Positions 34,760 to 46,060 of a stretch of 64,000 nt of DNA are shown piece by piece (position 1 is the first letter of the stretch; every line of letters starts with the position of its first letter). This stretch comes from Morinoia aosen (Eukaryota; Arthropoda; Malacostraca; Amphipoda; Talitridae), in contig CM059569.1 in the NCBI GenBank assembly GCA_030386875.1, forward strand, positions 42,013,842-42,077,841. Direction: 5' to 3'. Below the pieces are notes generated by a model. That model saw only the letters and a program-made list of their open reading frames with translations, was not told the DNA's origin and ran no database searches. Position numbers and translations under genes: made by a program.

Positions 34760-34975
34760 GATTTGTTGCTTGCTTGGTATGTTGGTTCGTCTCTCTGTGG
34801 AGCTCACAAGGACGCTCAATGACCGAATCTGTGATACAAGTTTCAGCAGTGCACAAGTACAAGAATATTTTAATCGCGGGTACTATTGGGATGGATATAT
34901 TTGTTTGTACTGATGGAAGATTTATTTATGAAAAATATCGAATCCTGTCAATTTGGCAGGCCCTTGCACGCTAGT
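34760..34975 (+). repeat. Dispersed family X, copy 3
   Basis: It carries the family core on the plus strand. The frame reads TRTLNDRICDTSFSSAQVQE then YFNRGYYWDGYICLY and a stop, matching copy 1 (AQVLQYFNCGYCWDGY) and copy 2 (RMLNDLI). The agreement of frame between copies 1 and 3 over the AQV..YFN.GY.WDGY stretch hints at former coding selection. Confidence 0.55.
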
Positions 34976-35035
34976 AAAACTAACATCAAGCACAAATCAA
35001 AAGAGAGCTTTGGAACATTCAGTTTTCTGCTGAAG

Positions 35036-35568
35036 AACTATTCCAATTCCTCAAGAACAAAATAAGCAAAAATATCACTTTAAAATTATTCCAATTCCTC
35101 GAGAACAAAATAAGCAAAAATATCACTTTTAAATTATTCCAATTCCTCAAGAACAAAATAAGCAAAAATATCACTTTAAAATTATTCCAATTCCTCGAGA
35201 ACAAAATAAGCAAAAATATCACTTTTAAATTATTCCAATTCCTCAAGAACAAAATAAGCAAAAATATCACTTTCAAATTATTTCAATTACTCAGAAAAAA
35301 ATAAGCAAAAGTATGACTTTCGAATTATTTCAATTCCTCAAGAACAAAATATACAAAAATATCACTTTCGAATTATTTCAATTTCTCAGAAAAAAAATAA
35401 GCAAAAGTGTCACTTTCGAATTATTTCAATTCATCAGAAACAAAATAAGCAAAAGTATCACTTTCGAATTATTTCAATTCCTCAGAAACAAAATAAGCAA
35501 AAATATAACTTTCGAATTATTTCAATTCCTCAAGAACAAAATAAACAAAAATATCACTTTCAGGTATT
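35036..35568. repeat. 48-bp tandem array, ~11 copies, with 96-bp dimers
   Basis: TTCCAATTCCTCAAGAACAA + AATAAGCAAAAATATCACTT + TAAATTA repeats every 48 bp. In the left half CTCAAG/CTTTAAAA and CTCGAG/CTTTTAAA units alternate strictly (96-bp dimer); the right half has CTTTCGAATTATTTCAATT units. Open frames on both strands (FELFQFLRNKISKNIT type) are artefacts of a period divisible by three. Confidence 0.92.
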
Positions 35569-35764
35569 GAATCGAATTCATGGACACCGAATCTGCGCAT
35601 CTGAGAGCAGCGGCGGCAGCTGTAATCCATTAGTTGCAGCCTTTGATCTCGCAGCGGCGGGTCTTAGCGCTGCTAGACACACGCTACAGACACTACACAG
35701 CTTCGAATTCTGAGCAGAGCTTCTGAATGCTCGAGAAACTTTATTCCCGAATAATTTTAGGTGG

Positions 35765-36105
35765 GCTGTTGGTGTGACTGGCTTCAAGATGCTGCATGCT
35801 CTTCGGTCTGGAGTATTTGTTTTGGGGAATTTCTGGGACTAAATATCATTTCTCTCGATGCTTCGATAGAAATTATTAAAGATTGCAAGCCCGGCTTTAA
35901 GATACTGTGTGCTCTTAGGTCTGGAGTGTCTGTTTTTAGTGTTAGATCTGGAACTAAACATGATTTCTCTCGGTACATAAATAAAAATTATTTACAATTG
36001 CATGCCAATGCTATTAGGTCTGGATTATCTATTTGTTTTTGGGGTTGGATCTAAGACCAAATATTATTTCTCTCGATGCATCGATGGAAATTATTATCGA
36101 TTTAT
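35765..36105. repeat. Degenerate ~100-113-bp tandem repeat, ~3 copies
   Basis: GGTCTGGAGTATTTGTTTT (35805), GGTCTGGAGTGTCTGTTTTT (35918) and GGTCTGGATTATCTATTTGT (36017) each lead into a 'GGA..TAAATATTATTTCTCTCGATGC' type block (in part) and an 'ATAGAAATTATTA' block. Confidence 0.7.
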
Positions 36106-36962
36106 ACTGTCCAAGATTGCATTGCTGAACATATTCTTGCAAACTGTGAAAATATATATATTCTCACTAATAATCTTTCTAATATTCCCACTAACAAATA
36201 TTTGGTCTCACTAATGTGTCTTTCGTCATTAAAAAAATTTTGTGTGTTCATTTCCACGAGTTATTATTTTTGCAGTTTAATGTTTGCCGCGATGGTCAGA
36301 TTCAAGCGGACTAAAAATTCACACAGCACCTAAATAACTTCTTTTGCTTATGTTTTAGCAGACTTTGAATTTTGACTTGGTACTTCAGCGAAATATAATT
36401 TAACGACATGTCATTTCGAAATTCATTCATGATCTAAATGATATATTTTTTGAAGCAGGATAAAATTTAACAAGTATGAGATTTTTATCAACGATTGCAC
36501 TCGTGTTCACAATAGGCATACTTTATAATGAAAATCGTCCAGAATGTTAAAAAAATCTGCATCAAGCGGCGAATTTTTTCAAACTTCGACAAAAAAATAT
36601 TAAAAACCTGTATCAACCGGCGAATAATTTCTAACTCTTTGAACACCGATTTCCAAATCCCGAGATCTACATTTCCACCACATCAACACTAGAGGAACAC
36701 CCTTGTATTTACTTCCAGATAATGGACTCTGTCAACTCCCCGCGAAATATCAGCGCTGGCCTTTTTCAGGACTTGAGTAAAAAATAAAACAAACTTTGAC
36801 AAGTTTGGATGGGCGGAGTTTTATCAACACTTGCTGGAGCAAGACTGTGATTGATCTTGAGGACCCAACCAAAGTCAGGTGTTCTGTACGAGGCGTGAAC
36901 TGATCCAAGTTTTGCAATCCCTAGCAATGAGTCTGGAGGTCTCAGAGGGTCGCTACGACCCT
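36106..36962. other. AT-rich unique DNA, nothing recognised
   Basis: Short AT-driven frames only. Confidence 0.4.
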
Positions 36963-37437
36963 CTGTCTCGATTGGAAGATTGGCTCGAGTTGGAAGATTG
37001 GTTCGAGTTGAAAGATTGGCTCGAGTTGAAAGAATGGTTTGAGTTGAAAGATTGGTTCGAGTTGAAAGATTGGCTCGAGTTGAAAGAATGGCTCGAGTTG
37101 AAAGAATGGCTCGAGTTGAAAGATTGGCTCCAGTTGAAAGATTGGTTCGAGTTGAAAGATTGGTTCGAGTTGAAAGATTGGCTCGAGTTTAAAGATTGGC
37201 TCGAGTTGAAAGATTGGTTCGAGTTGAAAGATTGGCTCGAGTTGAAAGATTGGTTCGAGTTGAAAGATTGGTTCGAGTTGAAAGATTGGCTCGAGTTGAA
37301 AGATTGGCTCGAGTTGAAAGGTTGGTTCGAGTTGAAACATTGGCTCAAGTTGAAATATTAGTTCGAGTTGAAAATTGGCTTTAGTTGAAAGATTGGCTCG
37401 AGTTGAAGGAATGGCTCGAGTTGAAAGATTGGCTCGA
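36963..37437. repeat. 18-bp minisatellite (GATTGGCTCGAGTTGAAA), ~26 copies
   Basis: GATTGGCTCGAGTTGAAA and GATTGGTTCGAGTTGAAA units repeat every 18 bp, with a GAATGG variant. It is open on both strands (KDWLEL on plus, FQLEPI and NSSQSF on minus) because 18 is divisible by three. The flanking sequence gives no start, signal or domain. Confidence 0.93.
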
Positions 37438-38106
37438 GGCTGTACTAGCAGAGAACTGCCATTCACGTGAGCATTCAAGAATATTAAACATTTGGTCAAT
37501 TCAGTTGACACCAAGAGTAGTTAGATATGAAAATGATGACATTAATTGAACATATGTGAAGCTCAAAATGAAGATAACGCAGGTTATTCAGAAGTCGATA
37601 TTAAAATACCATTTACAACTTCGCTAATTGATAAGAAATGAAATAATTTCGTAACACACTGAAAAAATCATCGTATGTAATAACAACGACAGAAATAGTC
37701 TGGAAGAAAGCCGCGGCTTAGAAGCATGATATATGTTGCGTCTTTTGTTCTCCAAACGACATTTATTTTATGCTTTGTTTAAAGATTCTCTAGAGCGTGA
37801 AAAGCAATAGCAACTGACAAAACGCAATGAAAGAATCCCAATAGACAGATCAATTCCGAAATTCAATATAAAAAAATATCACACATCACTCCAGAAAAGC
37901 TCTGTTGGTAGCAACAGTCAGACAACAAGAAAAAAGGAAATTAAAAAGCACGTTGTTGTCGTTTAATTTTCTCCTGGTGTTCTACTATTGTCAGACCGAG
38001 CTTATAGGAGGACTATAATTTAGAGTCAAAGTCTCACGTATTGAATTGCGAGAAATAGTTTGAGCAGCGAATTTTTTAAGATGCAAAATCCCTCCACCAC
38101 ACAAAA
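37438..38106. other. AT-rich unique DNA, nothing recognised
   Basis: No supported feature. Confidence 0.4.
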
Positions 38107-38200
38107 TTGTCCCCTGACTGTCACGACTGTTACAACTGTCACGACTGTCACGACTGTCATACTGCCACGACTGCCACGACTGTCACGACTGTCACGATAT
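38107..38200. repeat. 9-bp minisatellite (CACGACTGT)
   Basis: TGTCACGACTGTCACGACTG-type 9-bp units, about ten copies, with TTACAACTG and GCCACGACT variants. Confidence 0.9.
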
Positions 38201-39589
38201 CGAGAAAGCAAACGTATAACCTTATTGTACATGCCAAACAATATCACATGTGCGTCCTTCCATTATATAAGTATTCCGAGATAATAATAAATGTGTTGCG
38301 CTTACTGAGAACCTGCAAAACATGTCCGCCCTGATCCTCTCTGAGAACAATCCACCTAGCAACTGGAATAATGAACCACTCCCCTCGTTGCTTTAGCGAT
38401 CCCTGGTATATTTGCATACTAGATGAACCGACCCTCGCGCGGGAATACTGAAGTACAATGTTCTTTTTCTTATTGCGAAATTGTAAGCAAATTATCATGG
38501 ATTTCGATCTGGAAGTGCTGCTAAATTACGTAATCCAGTTCCTGCAGCCCTTATTAACTTCGTTAGTAGATAAGCATCATAATCAAAATTTATGTGATGA
38601 GATACAAATTTCGTCCGAAGTTGTTCAAAATTATTTGTCCTCTTTTCCGTACAGCACTGAGCGAATCTTGAAACTTGTGTATTGCTGTCTTGAAGAATGT
38701 ATTCCTTTTGTCTAATTTTGTGGCGAAAATGCCTTCATTTGAATAGCAAATGTGAGTTTAAAAAACACGTTCATTTTTGTTGTACTTCACTTAGGTGAAA
38801 GTGAACGCGTCGACGGACATGACGCAACGGGTACGTTTATTTTGCCGAGCGAAAAGATTTTTCTCGTTTGATCAATATGGAATAAATTTTTCGGCAACTC
38901 TCTCGAACCTGAAGCTAAAGTTCATGGTTATCAGCATGAAGTTTGGATTTTTACGTAATAAGTTTGTACTAAATTCCAGGTGGCAGGAATTGACACGAGT
39001 TCTCGCGTTGCGGAGATTGTTTATATCCGGGACTCCATGATACCTGTGTCGACGGCCATCTTGAGTTCGTAGCCGATGCAAGTACTTGCGCTCGGAAAAC
39101 AGGCTTGCTAATCCTAATGTGTGGTTATTGAAACATGTCCTTTACGTTCGGAATATCCCAGCTCTGTATTTATCGACCAAAAGGGCAACTGTTTGAGTTA
39201 CGCGTCTTGTGGCAAAACTTCCTAGTACACGTACATTCTCCATAAATGAGGTTGAGAAAATAAAAATAAACACATATTTATTGAATGTTCGTGACAGTAT
39301 TTTATTTGATAAGGATTACTGTTTCGAAATGAAAAAAAGACTAAAAACGGAACAGGCACATGTGATGAAAACGCATCACTTGTGCAAGTCCCACGTCGAG
39401 TTAGGAAAATGCGTGGAGTTCACCCAAAGAAGTTTGGTATCGAAGGCTTTAACGTACTACGGGAGCACGGAGGCTGGTTTTGAATATGTCGGGACGATGG
39501 CGGCGATTCATCAAAGTTGAGCCCCGTTGACTCGACGGGAAGCGACCAAAAGACGAATGATTCAGGGTCGGAGGAAGGAAAGATAGATG
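38201..39589. other. Unique DNA with unassigned open frames
   Basis: Frames at 38497-38715 (+, from ATG, reading MDFDLEVLLNYVIQFLQPLL...) and 39209-39520 (+) have a mixed, non-repetitive composition but no motif I can name and no visible splice structure. They could be chance. Confidence 0.25.
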
Positions 39590-39594
39590 CTGAG

Positions 39595-39830
39595 GGAACG
39601 TCTGCAGTTCCATCGCAGCCATAAGTATTAAGCACTTTTGTTGCCGTTCATTTGAAAACCATTCCTGAGAGAACTGTTTGCAACTCCATCGAAGCCATAA
39701 ATAATTTAAGCACTTTTGCTGCCTTTTATTTGCAGACCGTTCCTAAGGGAACAGTCTGCAGTTCCATCGAAGCCATAAGCAATTTAAGCCAGCATTTATT
39801 TGCAGAGCTTTCCAACGGATGCATTGATTT
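39595..39830. repeat. ~77-bp tandem repeat, 3 copies
   Basis: CCATCGAAGCCATAAGCAAT-type starts at 39610, 39686 and 39763, with 'TTTAAGCACTTTTGCTGCC' and 'CATTCCTGAGAGAACTGT' blocks. The plus frame 39652-39894 is open and reads a ~26-residue repeat (TVCNSIEAINNLS / TVCSSIEAISNLS). Confidence 0.8.
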
Positions 39831-41469
39831 AGACGTCTTTCATCAGGCAGTAAGTGTGGGAAATATTCTTTCAGGACCGTCGACAGCGAAATAGAACGGC
39901 AAATTTTGCCAAAAACAGCAGGACTCAAAAGAAAGTAGCGCTAAGGGCTGTTGAGTAACAAATTCCTAACGACACATTGTATTTACAAATACAACATCAG
40001 CTTCAATTTCAGATTTTAGATATGTTTTGTAGTTCGTGAGGCACACGTTCTTGTTGAAAGCTGCTTGTAATATAATGATCAGCATGTTCATTACAAGCTC
40101 TACCTTCTTTTCATCATAACTTTTGTTTGAGTTAGGTAGTTTGCATTCTGCTTTTACATTTGGTGCCAGAATATGATAAATGTTGTAAATCGTACATTTG
40201 TGCACGCTTCTAATAATTTGTTCAACTTTTGGGTCTGCTACATTTTCCCAGACTTTTTCGCTGCCGTGGATCTGAAAAACCGGACTGGTGAAAAACAGGC
40301 TGAATATTTAACAATGATAGTAAGCCTAAATAAATATATATTCTCACAACTAGTGTGAAGAATACTTTTTCCCATTCTGAAGTGTTCTGCATTGCTTATT
40401 TTCTCTTGAATTTACATTTGTATAGATAATTTGATTTTAATTAAGCAAAGCTTCTTATAAAAATACGATGATCTAAAAAATATAATAAACTGAAAGATCA
40501 AAAATAGGAATATTGAAGCAGGAGCTAACATGTACGTAGTGATGAGATAAGGAATAACAATAATAATAATAATAATAAATAATCGATTTGCTATTCAATA
40601 CAGCAAGAGTGACATCGGTGAGCTCATCGTCCGCAACAACGAAACATATTTACTAATTTACATGTATGTAACTGAACCAGCTTATACATGCAGTTGTATA
40701 TGTTTAATTGGTCGAAAGGTTTTTATTTAAGTTTAAATTTAACTTCCAGCCAACTCTGATGTCAAAAAGTAAGTTCAAAGATCTCTGGAAAGGACGTAGA
40801 ACGTTAGAAGTTTGTGTGAGATCTCGTATAAGGAGAAATTAATTATTATTGGCGTTGAATTTCAACGAATTATAATTCAATTGTAATTGAATGACAACTA
40901 TAATTCTTAAAATTGAATTATTATATAAATAAAAATATTGAATAATACTGAATTATAAGTCATAATTCTTTTCAATTTTCATGTTAGATCATGTTGAGCT
41001 AAAAATTACATTGATAAATAATATTTATTTAAATAATGAAATAAAAAATATATATGCAAGCCTAAAATAATCGAAAATAATATTCTAAGACGTTAATTTC
41101 AGAATATATAAGAAAATATAATCTGTAAATTGTTTAAATTCAATTCCTTGAGCGCAATCGAAGAACACTTGCGTTCGTCAAAGGCTAACGCCATTTTAAA
41201 AAGATCCGAAGACCAATTTTATCTATCCTTATCAAATGCAACTAACCGGAGACCAGCAGACCACCGCCAATGCAGGCAAAACAAAGGACAATATTTATTT
41301 ATTTATTTATTTATTTGAGCAGCGGTCTGTTCTCAAATCCTCCTCAAATCCGCAGTCGAGGTGCGGGGCTGACAAATCCGGGGCTCTGCTGAGCAAGCAG
41401 CAAAATAAATCTTGTTTTAGTTGTGAAATATAGAACTCGCGGGGCCGCGGAAGGTCGGTCAGATATGAA
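39831..41469. other. AT-rich DNA with two microsatellites
   Basis: An (AAT)n run lies at about 40558-40583 and a (TTTA)n run at about 41290-41317. Otherwise nothing is recognised. Confidence 0.5.
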
Positions 41470-42140
41470 ATGCGGATTGCAAAGGGTTGTAACTGATTTA
41501 TCCTAATGAATGATGGACTGCAAATTGTTGTTAGGGACTCTTATGGATGGAATGTTTATATCAAAGGGATACTGATTTTTCAGTCAGAAAATCAGGAATG
41601 CCAAGGGTTGTGACAGATTTTTTTTTCTAAAAGTATGATGGAATGCAAATGGTTGTTAGAGATTTCTAGTTATGAAATGTGAATGGCAAAGGGATTGTAA
41701 CTGATTTATCCTAATGAATGATGGAATGTAAATTGTTGTTAGAGATTTTTAGTTGTGAAATGTGTATTGGAAAAGGTGGTACCTGTTTTTATGTTATAAA
41801 TAAATGGTGGAATGCAAAGGGTTGTTCGAGATTTTTAGTTCTGAAATTTGTATTGGAAATGGTGGCGCCTTTTTCTGTTATAAATAAATGCTGAAATGCA
41901 AAGGGTTATTACAGAATTTTAGAAATGAAATCTAGATAGTTAAAATTTTGTGACTGTTTTTTTTAAATGAATTATGAAATTTAAAGGCTTTTTAGAGGTT
42001 TTTAGTTATGAATTGTCGATCGCAAACGGTTGTAACTGATTTTGTAGTTAAAAAACTAGGAATGCAAAGGGTTTTACCGGATTTTAAATATATGATGGAA
42101 TGCAAATAGTTGTTTGAGATTTCTAGTTATGAAACATGTA
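41470..42140. repeat. Degenerate tandem repeat (GAATGCAAAGGGTTGTTAGAG)
   Basis: The phrase 'GAATGCAAAGGGTTGT' followed by 'GAGATTTTTAGTTATGAAAT' recurs about ten times at irregular intervals, alternating with 'TGTAACTGATTTATCCTAAT'. It is an old, decayed array. Confidence 0.7.
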
Positions 42141-42593
42141 TTGTAAAGGAATTGTAGCTAATTATTTAGAACTGATATATGGCTAGTCACAGATTTTCTT
42201 GGCAACAAACTTTTGTTGTAACAGAATTTCTTTGATGTCATATAAAAACTTTCATATTATTCACTCAAGAGAAGTTCATTTGTCAAACTTATTTTGAAGA
42301 GTGAATTCACTAAGCGAATAATTTATGCTCAATCTAATTTAACTCTGCGAATGTTAAATAATCGAACATGCAAAAAAGCTATGTATATATTTAATATTCA
42401 TCGAATGGATTACAATAAGTTGTCTCTTTGCTCTGTTAAAAAGTGCACAGGAGGATTTGGGTGACATTCATGACAGTCTTTTGAATAAACAAGTCTTACT
42501 TAATGCTTAATTGGTCGACACGATGCTAAGAAAGTAAAAAAAGGAGGGAAGGGCAGGTTTTATTGCACATAATATTGTGAAGAATCAATCGGT

Positions 42594-42725
42594 GTGGGCA
42601 ATTTCAGCGGTAGCAGTGCTACCAGATTATGAGAGCTGCTATTGGTTCGTTGCCATGACGTCAGCAAAACCACACCGTCACCTAAAGAAAGACCGCTCTG
42701 AACCTACCTTGTTTCCACTACCGTG
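42594..42725 (-). mobile_element. hAT-like MITE, copy F (truncated, reverse orientation)
   Basis: About half of the family element: it contains ATTGGTTCGTTGCCATGACG, TGACGTCA at 42656-42663, and the terminal ACCTACCTTGTTTCCACTACCGTG (shown in two parts: ACCTACCTTGTTTCC and ACTACCGTG) ending at 42725. The other half is missing. Confidence 0.78.
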
Positions 42726-43094
42726 CTTCTGGGCAACCATCTCGTGCAACTTTCCAGGTATGGGCTGCTAACTCTTCTAACTATGAACTTCTAATGAGCG
42801 TGGCAGAACGAGAAAAAAATGAAGAGATAGATAATTCAACAATACTGTTTACAGCACATTTCAGGATTTTTTCAAGTTAAAATAGCATTCAGAAAAATAA
42901 AATGTCATTTCAGCGTTTAGGAAAATTCCGCCTCAAAATGAACCGGTGTCCGAAAAAAACCATCCGCTTCAATGAAGAAACAGTGGATTCAATCCCAAGT
43001 CCATAAGATGGTTCATTTCTGAGATCGAATTCGGCTAATTTAACATGATAAAGCACACATACCCTCACCTGTATCACATTTACAACAGCTCCAT

Positions 43095-43255
43095 TTAAAT
43101 TAAACCGTTGCCTGCGATACGGCCGTTCAAAAATTTAACACCCTTTTGAAATTCATGGTATTTAATGGACACAATTATTGTTTGGAATTTATAAAATTTT
43201 TAAAAGCTTTTGACTTTGAATTTGAATTGAATATTGAACTTCAGTTCAAACCACA
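43095..43255. mobile_element. Possible remnant of a second piggyBac-like element
   Basis: TTAAACCGTTGCCTGCGATA opens the interval and resembles a TTAA-plus-TIR end. The stretch TTGAATTGAATATTGAACTT + CAGTTCAAACC near its other end is an inverted match to 8510-8545, next to the TTAACACGTCAACTGCGATG end. The evidence is partial. Confidence 0.3.
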
Positions 43256-43408
43256 GCTTCGAAGAGAGCCATGACTCTCATGGAAGTAATCTACGCTGTC
43301 GCTCAAATCCCGTCTGCCATCACTACACATTCAGGGAGATCCTTCCTGAGCTCTGAGCTGCGTCTCAGACAGCGGTTTGCTGGGACTGCGGTTGTGTGGT
43401 GCTGCTGA

Positions 43409-44372
43409 GAGCCGCGACTTACTCTGGAGTACTTGCTGAGAGCCAAGACTCACTGTAGAGCACTTGCTGAGAGCCGAGACTCACTCTGGGATACTTGCTG
43501 AGAACCGAGACTCACTCTGGAGTACTTGCTGAGAGCCGAGACTCACTCTGGAGTACTTGCTGAGAGCCGAGACTCACTCTGGAGTACTTGCTGAGAGCCG
43601 AGACTCACACTGGAGTACTTGCTGAGAGCCGAGACTCACACTGGAGTACTTGCTGAGAGCCGAGACTCACACTGGAGTACTTGCTGAGAGCCGAGACTCA
43701 CTGTAGAGCACTTGCTGAGAGCCAAGACTCACTGTAGAGCACTTGCTGAGAGCCGAGACTCACTCTGGAGTACTTGCTGAGAGCCGAGACTCACTGTAGA
43801 ACACTTGCTGAGAGCCGAGACTCACTCTGGAGTACTTGCTGAGAGCCGAGACTCACTGTAGAGCACTTGCTGAGAGCCGAGACTCACTCTGGAGCCCTTG
43901 CTGAGAGCCGAGACTCACTCCGGAGTACTTGCTGAGAGCCGAGACTCACACTGGAGTACTTGCTGAGAGCCGAGACTCACTGTAGAGCACTTGCTGAGAG
44001 CCGAGACTCACTGTAGAGCACTTGCTGAGAGCCGAGACTCACTCTGGAGTACTTGCTGAGAGCCGAGACTCACTGTAGAACACTTGCTGAGAGCCGAGAC
44101 TCACTCTGGAGTACTTGCTGAGAGCCGAGACTCACACTGGAGTACTTGCTGAGAGCCGAGACTCACTGTAGAGCACTTGCTGAGAGCCGAGACTCACTGT
44201 AGAGCACTTGCTGAGAGCCGAGACTCACTCTGGAGTACTTGCTGAGAGCCGAGACTCACTGTAGAGCACTTGCTGAGAGCCGAGACTCACTCTGGAGTAC
44301 TTGCTGAGAGCCGAGACTCACTGTAGAACACTTGCTGAGAGCCGAGACTCACTCTGGAGTACTTGCTGGGAG
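43409..44372. repeat. 31-bp satellite-like array, ~31 copies, with higher-order blocks
   Basis: Units GAGTACTTGCTGAGAGCCGA + GACTCACTCTG, 31 bp. Subtypes differ in the junction: CTCTGGAGTACT, CACTGGAGTACT, CTGTAGAGCACT and CTGTAGAACACT. The ordered block CACTGG / CTGTAGAG / CTGTAGAG / CTCTGG / CTGTAGAA / CTCTGG occurs at about 43930-44110 and, up to one extra pair, again from about 44125, showing block duplication. Confidence 0.93.
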
Positions 44373-45099
44373 ACGATACTACCTCTGTGAACTAAGAATA
44401 AGAACAGCGCTGGAAAAGATAACTTGACAATCCAAAGTTCACTGCTAAAATACATAGTAAGCAGACCAATAAATTGAATAATTTTCTATAGGATTAAATT
44501 TTTTATTTTAATTTGCACGACTTCAAAATGTTGATGTTTTCAGTCCTCGTTGTGGATGCGCTGGAAAACCAGTATGTGCATGCCAGTAGCACAACTGCAG
44601 GGAAACTTTGCAACTAACATTACTGGTGAATAATATTTGTTAATTATTCTTGTATATACAGCACCATTGAATATTAAATATTATAGTACAAGGGAATTTT
44701 ACAATTAATAGCCCCAGGGAATTTCCTATCAGCTTTATGGCATAGCAGAATATGAACGTTAAAAACTTGCTGATAAATAAGTATATTTAATTTCTTCAAC
44801 TACGCATAACGTGAGTAACATAAAGTCTTTCACTCCAAATAAATATTAAGACTTTCACTTCAGTGAGGACATATTACACATTGCCTAAAAATACCATCTA
44901 AAAAATCCTGCTTGTTTGCTCATGAAATGGTTAACCATCGGAGCAAAATTACTTGTCAATATGGGAAGAAATAAAGCTTTTAAAAATAGACAACGCAGTC
45001 AAATTGTCGAGTTTGTTGTTGTCTCAGCAAGCGAAGACATGAATATGATGTCCTTTCTTGGTTTTATCTTGTTTTATTGCAGCTATGCAGGACTTCTAC
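44373..45099. other. AT-rich unique DNA, nothing recognised
   Basis: No supported feature. Confidence 0.4.
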
Positions 45100-45371
45100 C
45101 ACGGTAGAGGAAACAAGGTAGGTTCAAAGCAATCTTTTTTGCGTTGACGGTGTTGTTTTACTGACGTCACGGCAACGAACCAATAGCATAGCACATTTGG
45201 CATCTGGTAGCTCTGATACATCCAATTCTGGCACCACCATTGGCCTGACGTTATGTCAAAATGTTGACGTCATAAAGTCTGTTTGAAATGAAGCCGTTCT
45301 ATTGGCTAGTTCTATTTCCCCCCCCCCCCCCCCCCCCCCAGAAATGACTCTACCTTGTTTCCTCAACCACA
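45100..45371 (+). mobile_element. hAT-like MITE, copy E, interrupted by a poly-C tract
   Basis: It starts CACGGTAGAGGAAACAAGG and retains the interior: TGACGTCA at 45162-45169 and 45265-45272, CCAAT near 45180, and two ATTGG. A C-homopolymer of about 22-23 bases (45317-45339) replaces the family's short 'TTTTCTCCCATAG' stretch. The right end is decayed (TTTCCTCAACCACA). No target duplication is evident. Confidence 0.85.
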
Positions 45372-45627
45372 GAATGCCCCCATGCAGACGTTTGTTCCAG
45401 TCGCCCCCCACCAAGGCGGGCACAGCTCCCAGAGGGGCAAATTACGCTCGTAACGTTTCACGACCCGATCTGAGAAGCAGAAAATTTCGCACAAACCTGC
45501 CCATTTGAGGCCGGCCAATCGAAGTAAGTAAACGTCTCTAGGTCTCGGGGGTATCCTGGCGGTGTTGATTTTGCTTCCTTCGCATGTTTCCCATGAGGAT
45601 GTTAATTCGGCTTCCTCTACATTTTTT

Positions 45628-45828
45628 ACACCATCAGCTCTCAGGCATGTTTTACACCATCAGTTCTCAGGCATGTTTCATGCCATCGGTTCTCAGGCAT
45701 GTTACATGCCATCGGTTCTCAGGCATGTTTTATGCCATCGGTTCTCAGGCATGTTTCATGCCATCGATTCTCAGGCATGTTTTACGCCATCGGATCCCAG
45801 GCATCTTTTACGCCATCAGCTCTTAAAA
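45628..45828. repeat. 26-bp tandem array, ~7 copies
   Basis: CAGGCATGTTTTACACCATC + GGTTCT repeats at 45642, 45668, 45694, 45720, 45746, 45772 and 45798. The period is not a multiple of three yet all three plus frames are open, because the unit lacks stops. Confidence 0.92.
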
Positions 45829-45891
45829 GACCAATAGATCGAAAAATCTGCGTTAGGATAAGATTTTTTTTCAATTTGCTCAATGCCATTT

Positions 45892-46060
45892 TATAGTATT
45901 ATAATACTATATCATGATTTGGGGATCATTAATTTATATATTATTATAATTCTTTATTATGATTTGGGAATCAATTTTTTATATTATTATAATACTATGT
46001 TATGATTTGGGGAACATCATTTTACAGTACAATACTGTATAATGATTTGGGACAATTATT
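45892..46060. repeat. ~43-bp AT-rich tandem repeat with a 20-bp palindrome
   Basis: ATGATTTGGGGATCATT-type starts at 45914, 45959, 46002 and 46042 alternate with TATTATAATACTAT. The first spacer holds the perfect 20-bp palindrome TATAGTATTATAATACTATA (45892-45911). Confidence 0.8.

Noticed and set aside
36879-37514. 160-codon (+) and 190-codon (-) frames with KDWLEL / FQLEPI repeats
   Set aside because: They overlap on opposite strands within an 18-bp minisatellite and lack non-repetitive coding context.
38458-39520. Cluster of short plus-strand frames considered as a multi-exon gene
   Set aside because: No consistent donor/acceptor pairs and no recognisable domain; left as unassigned sequence.
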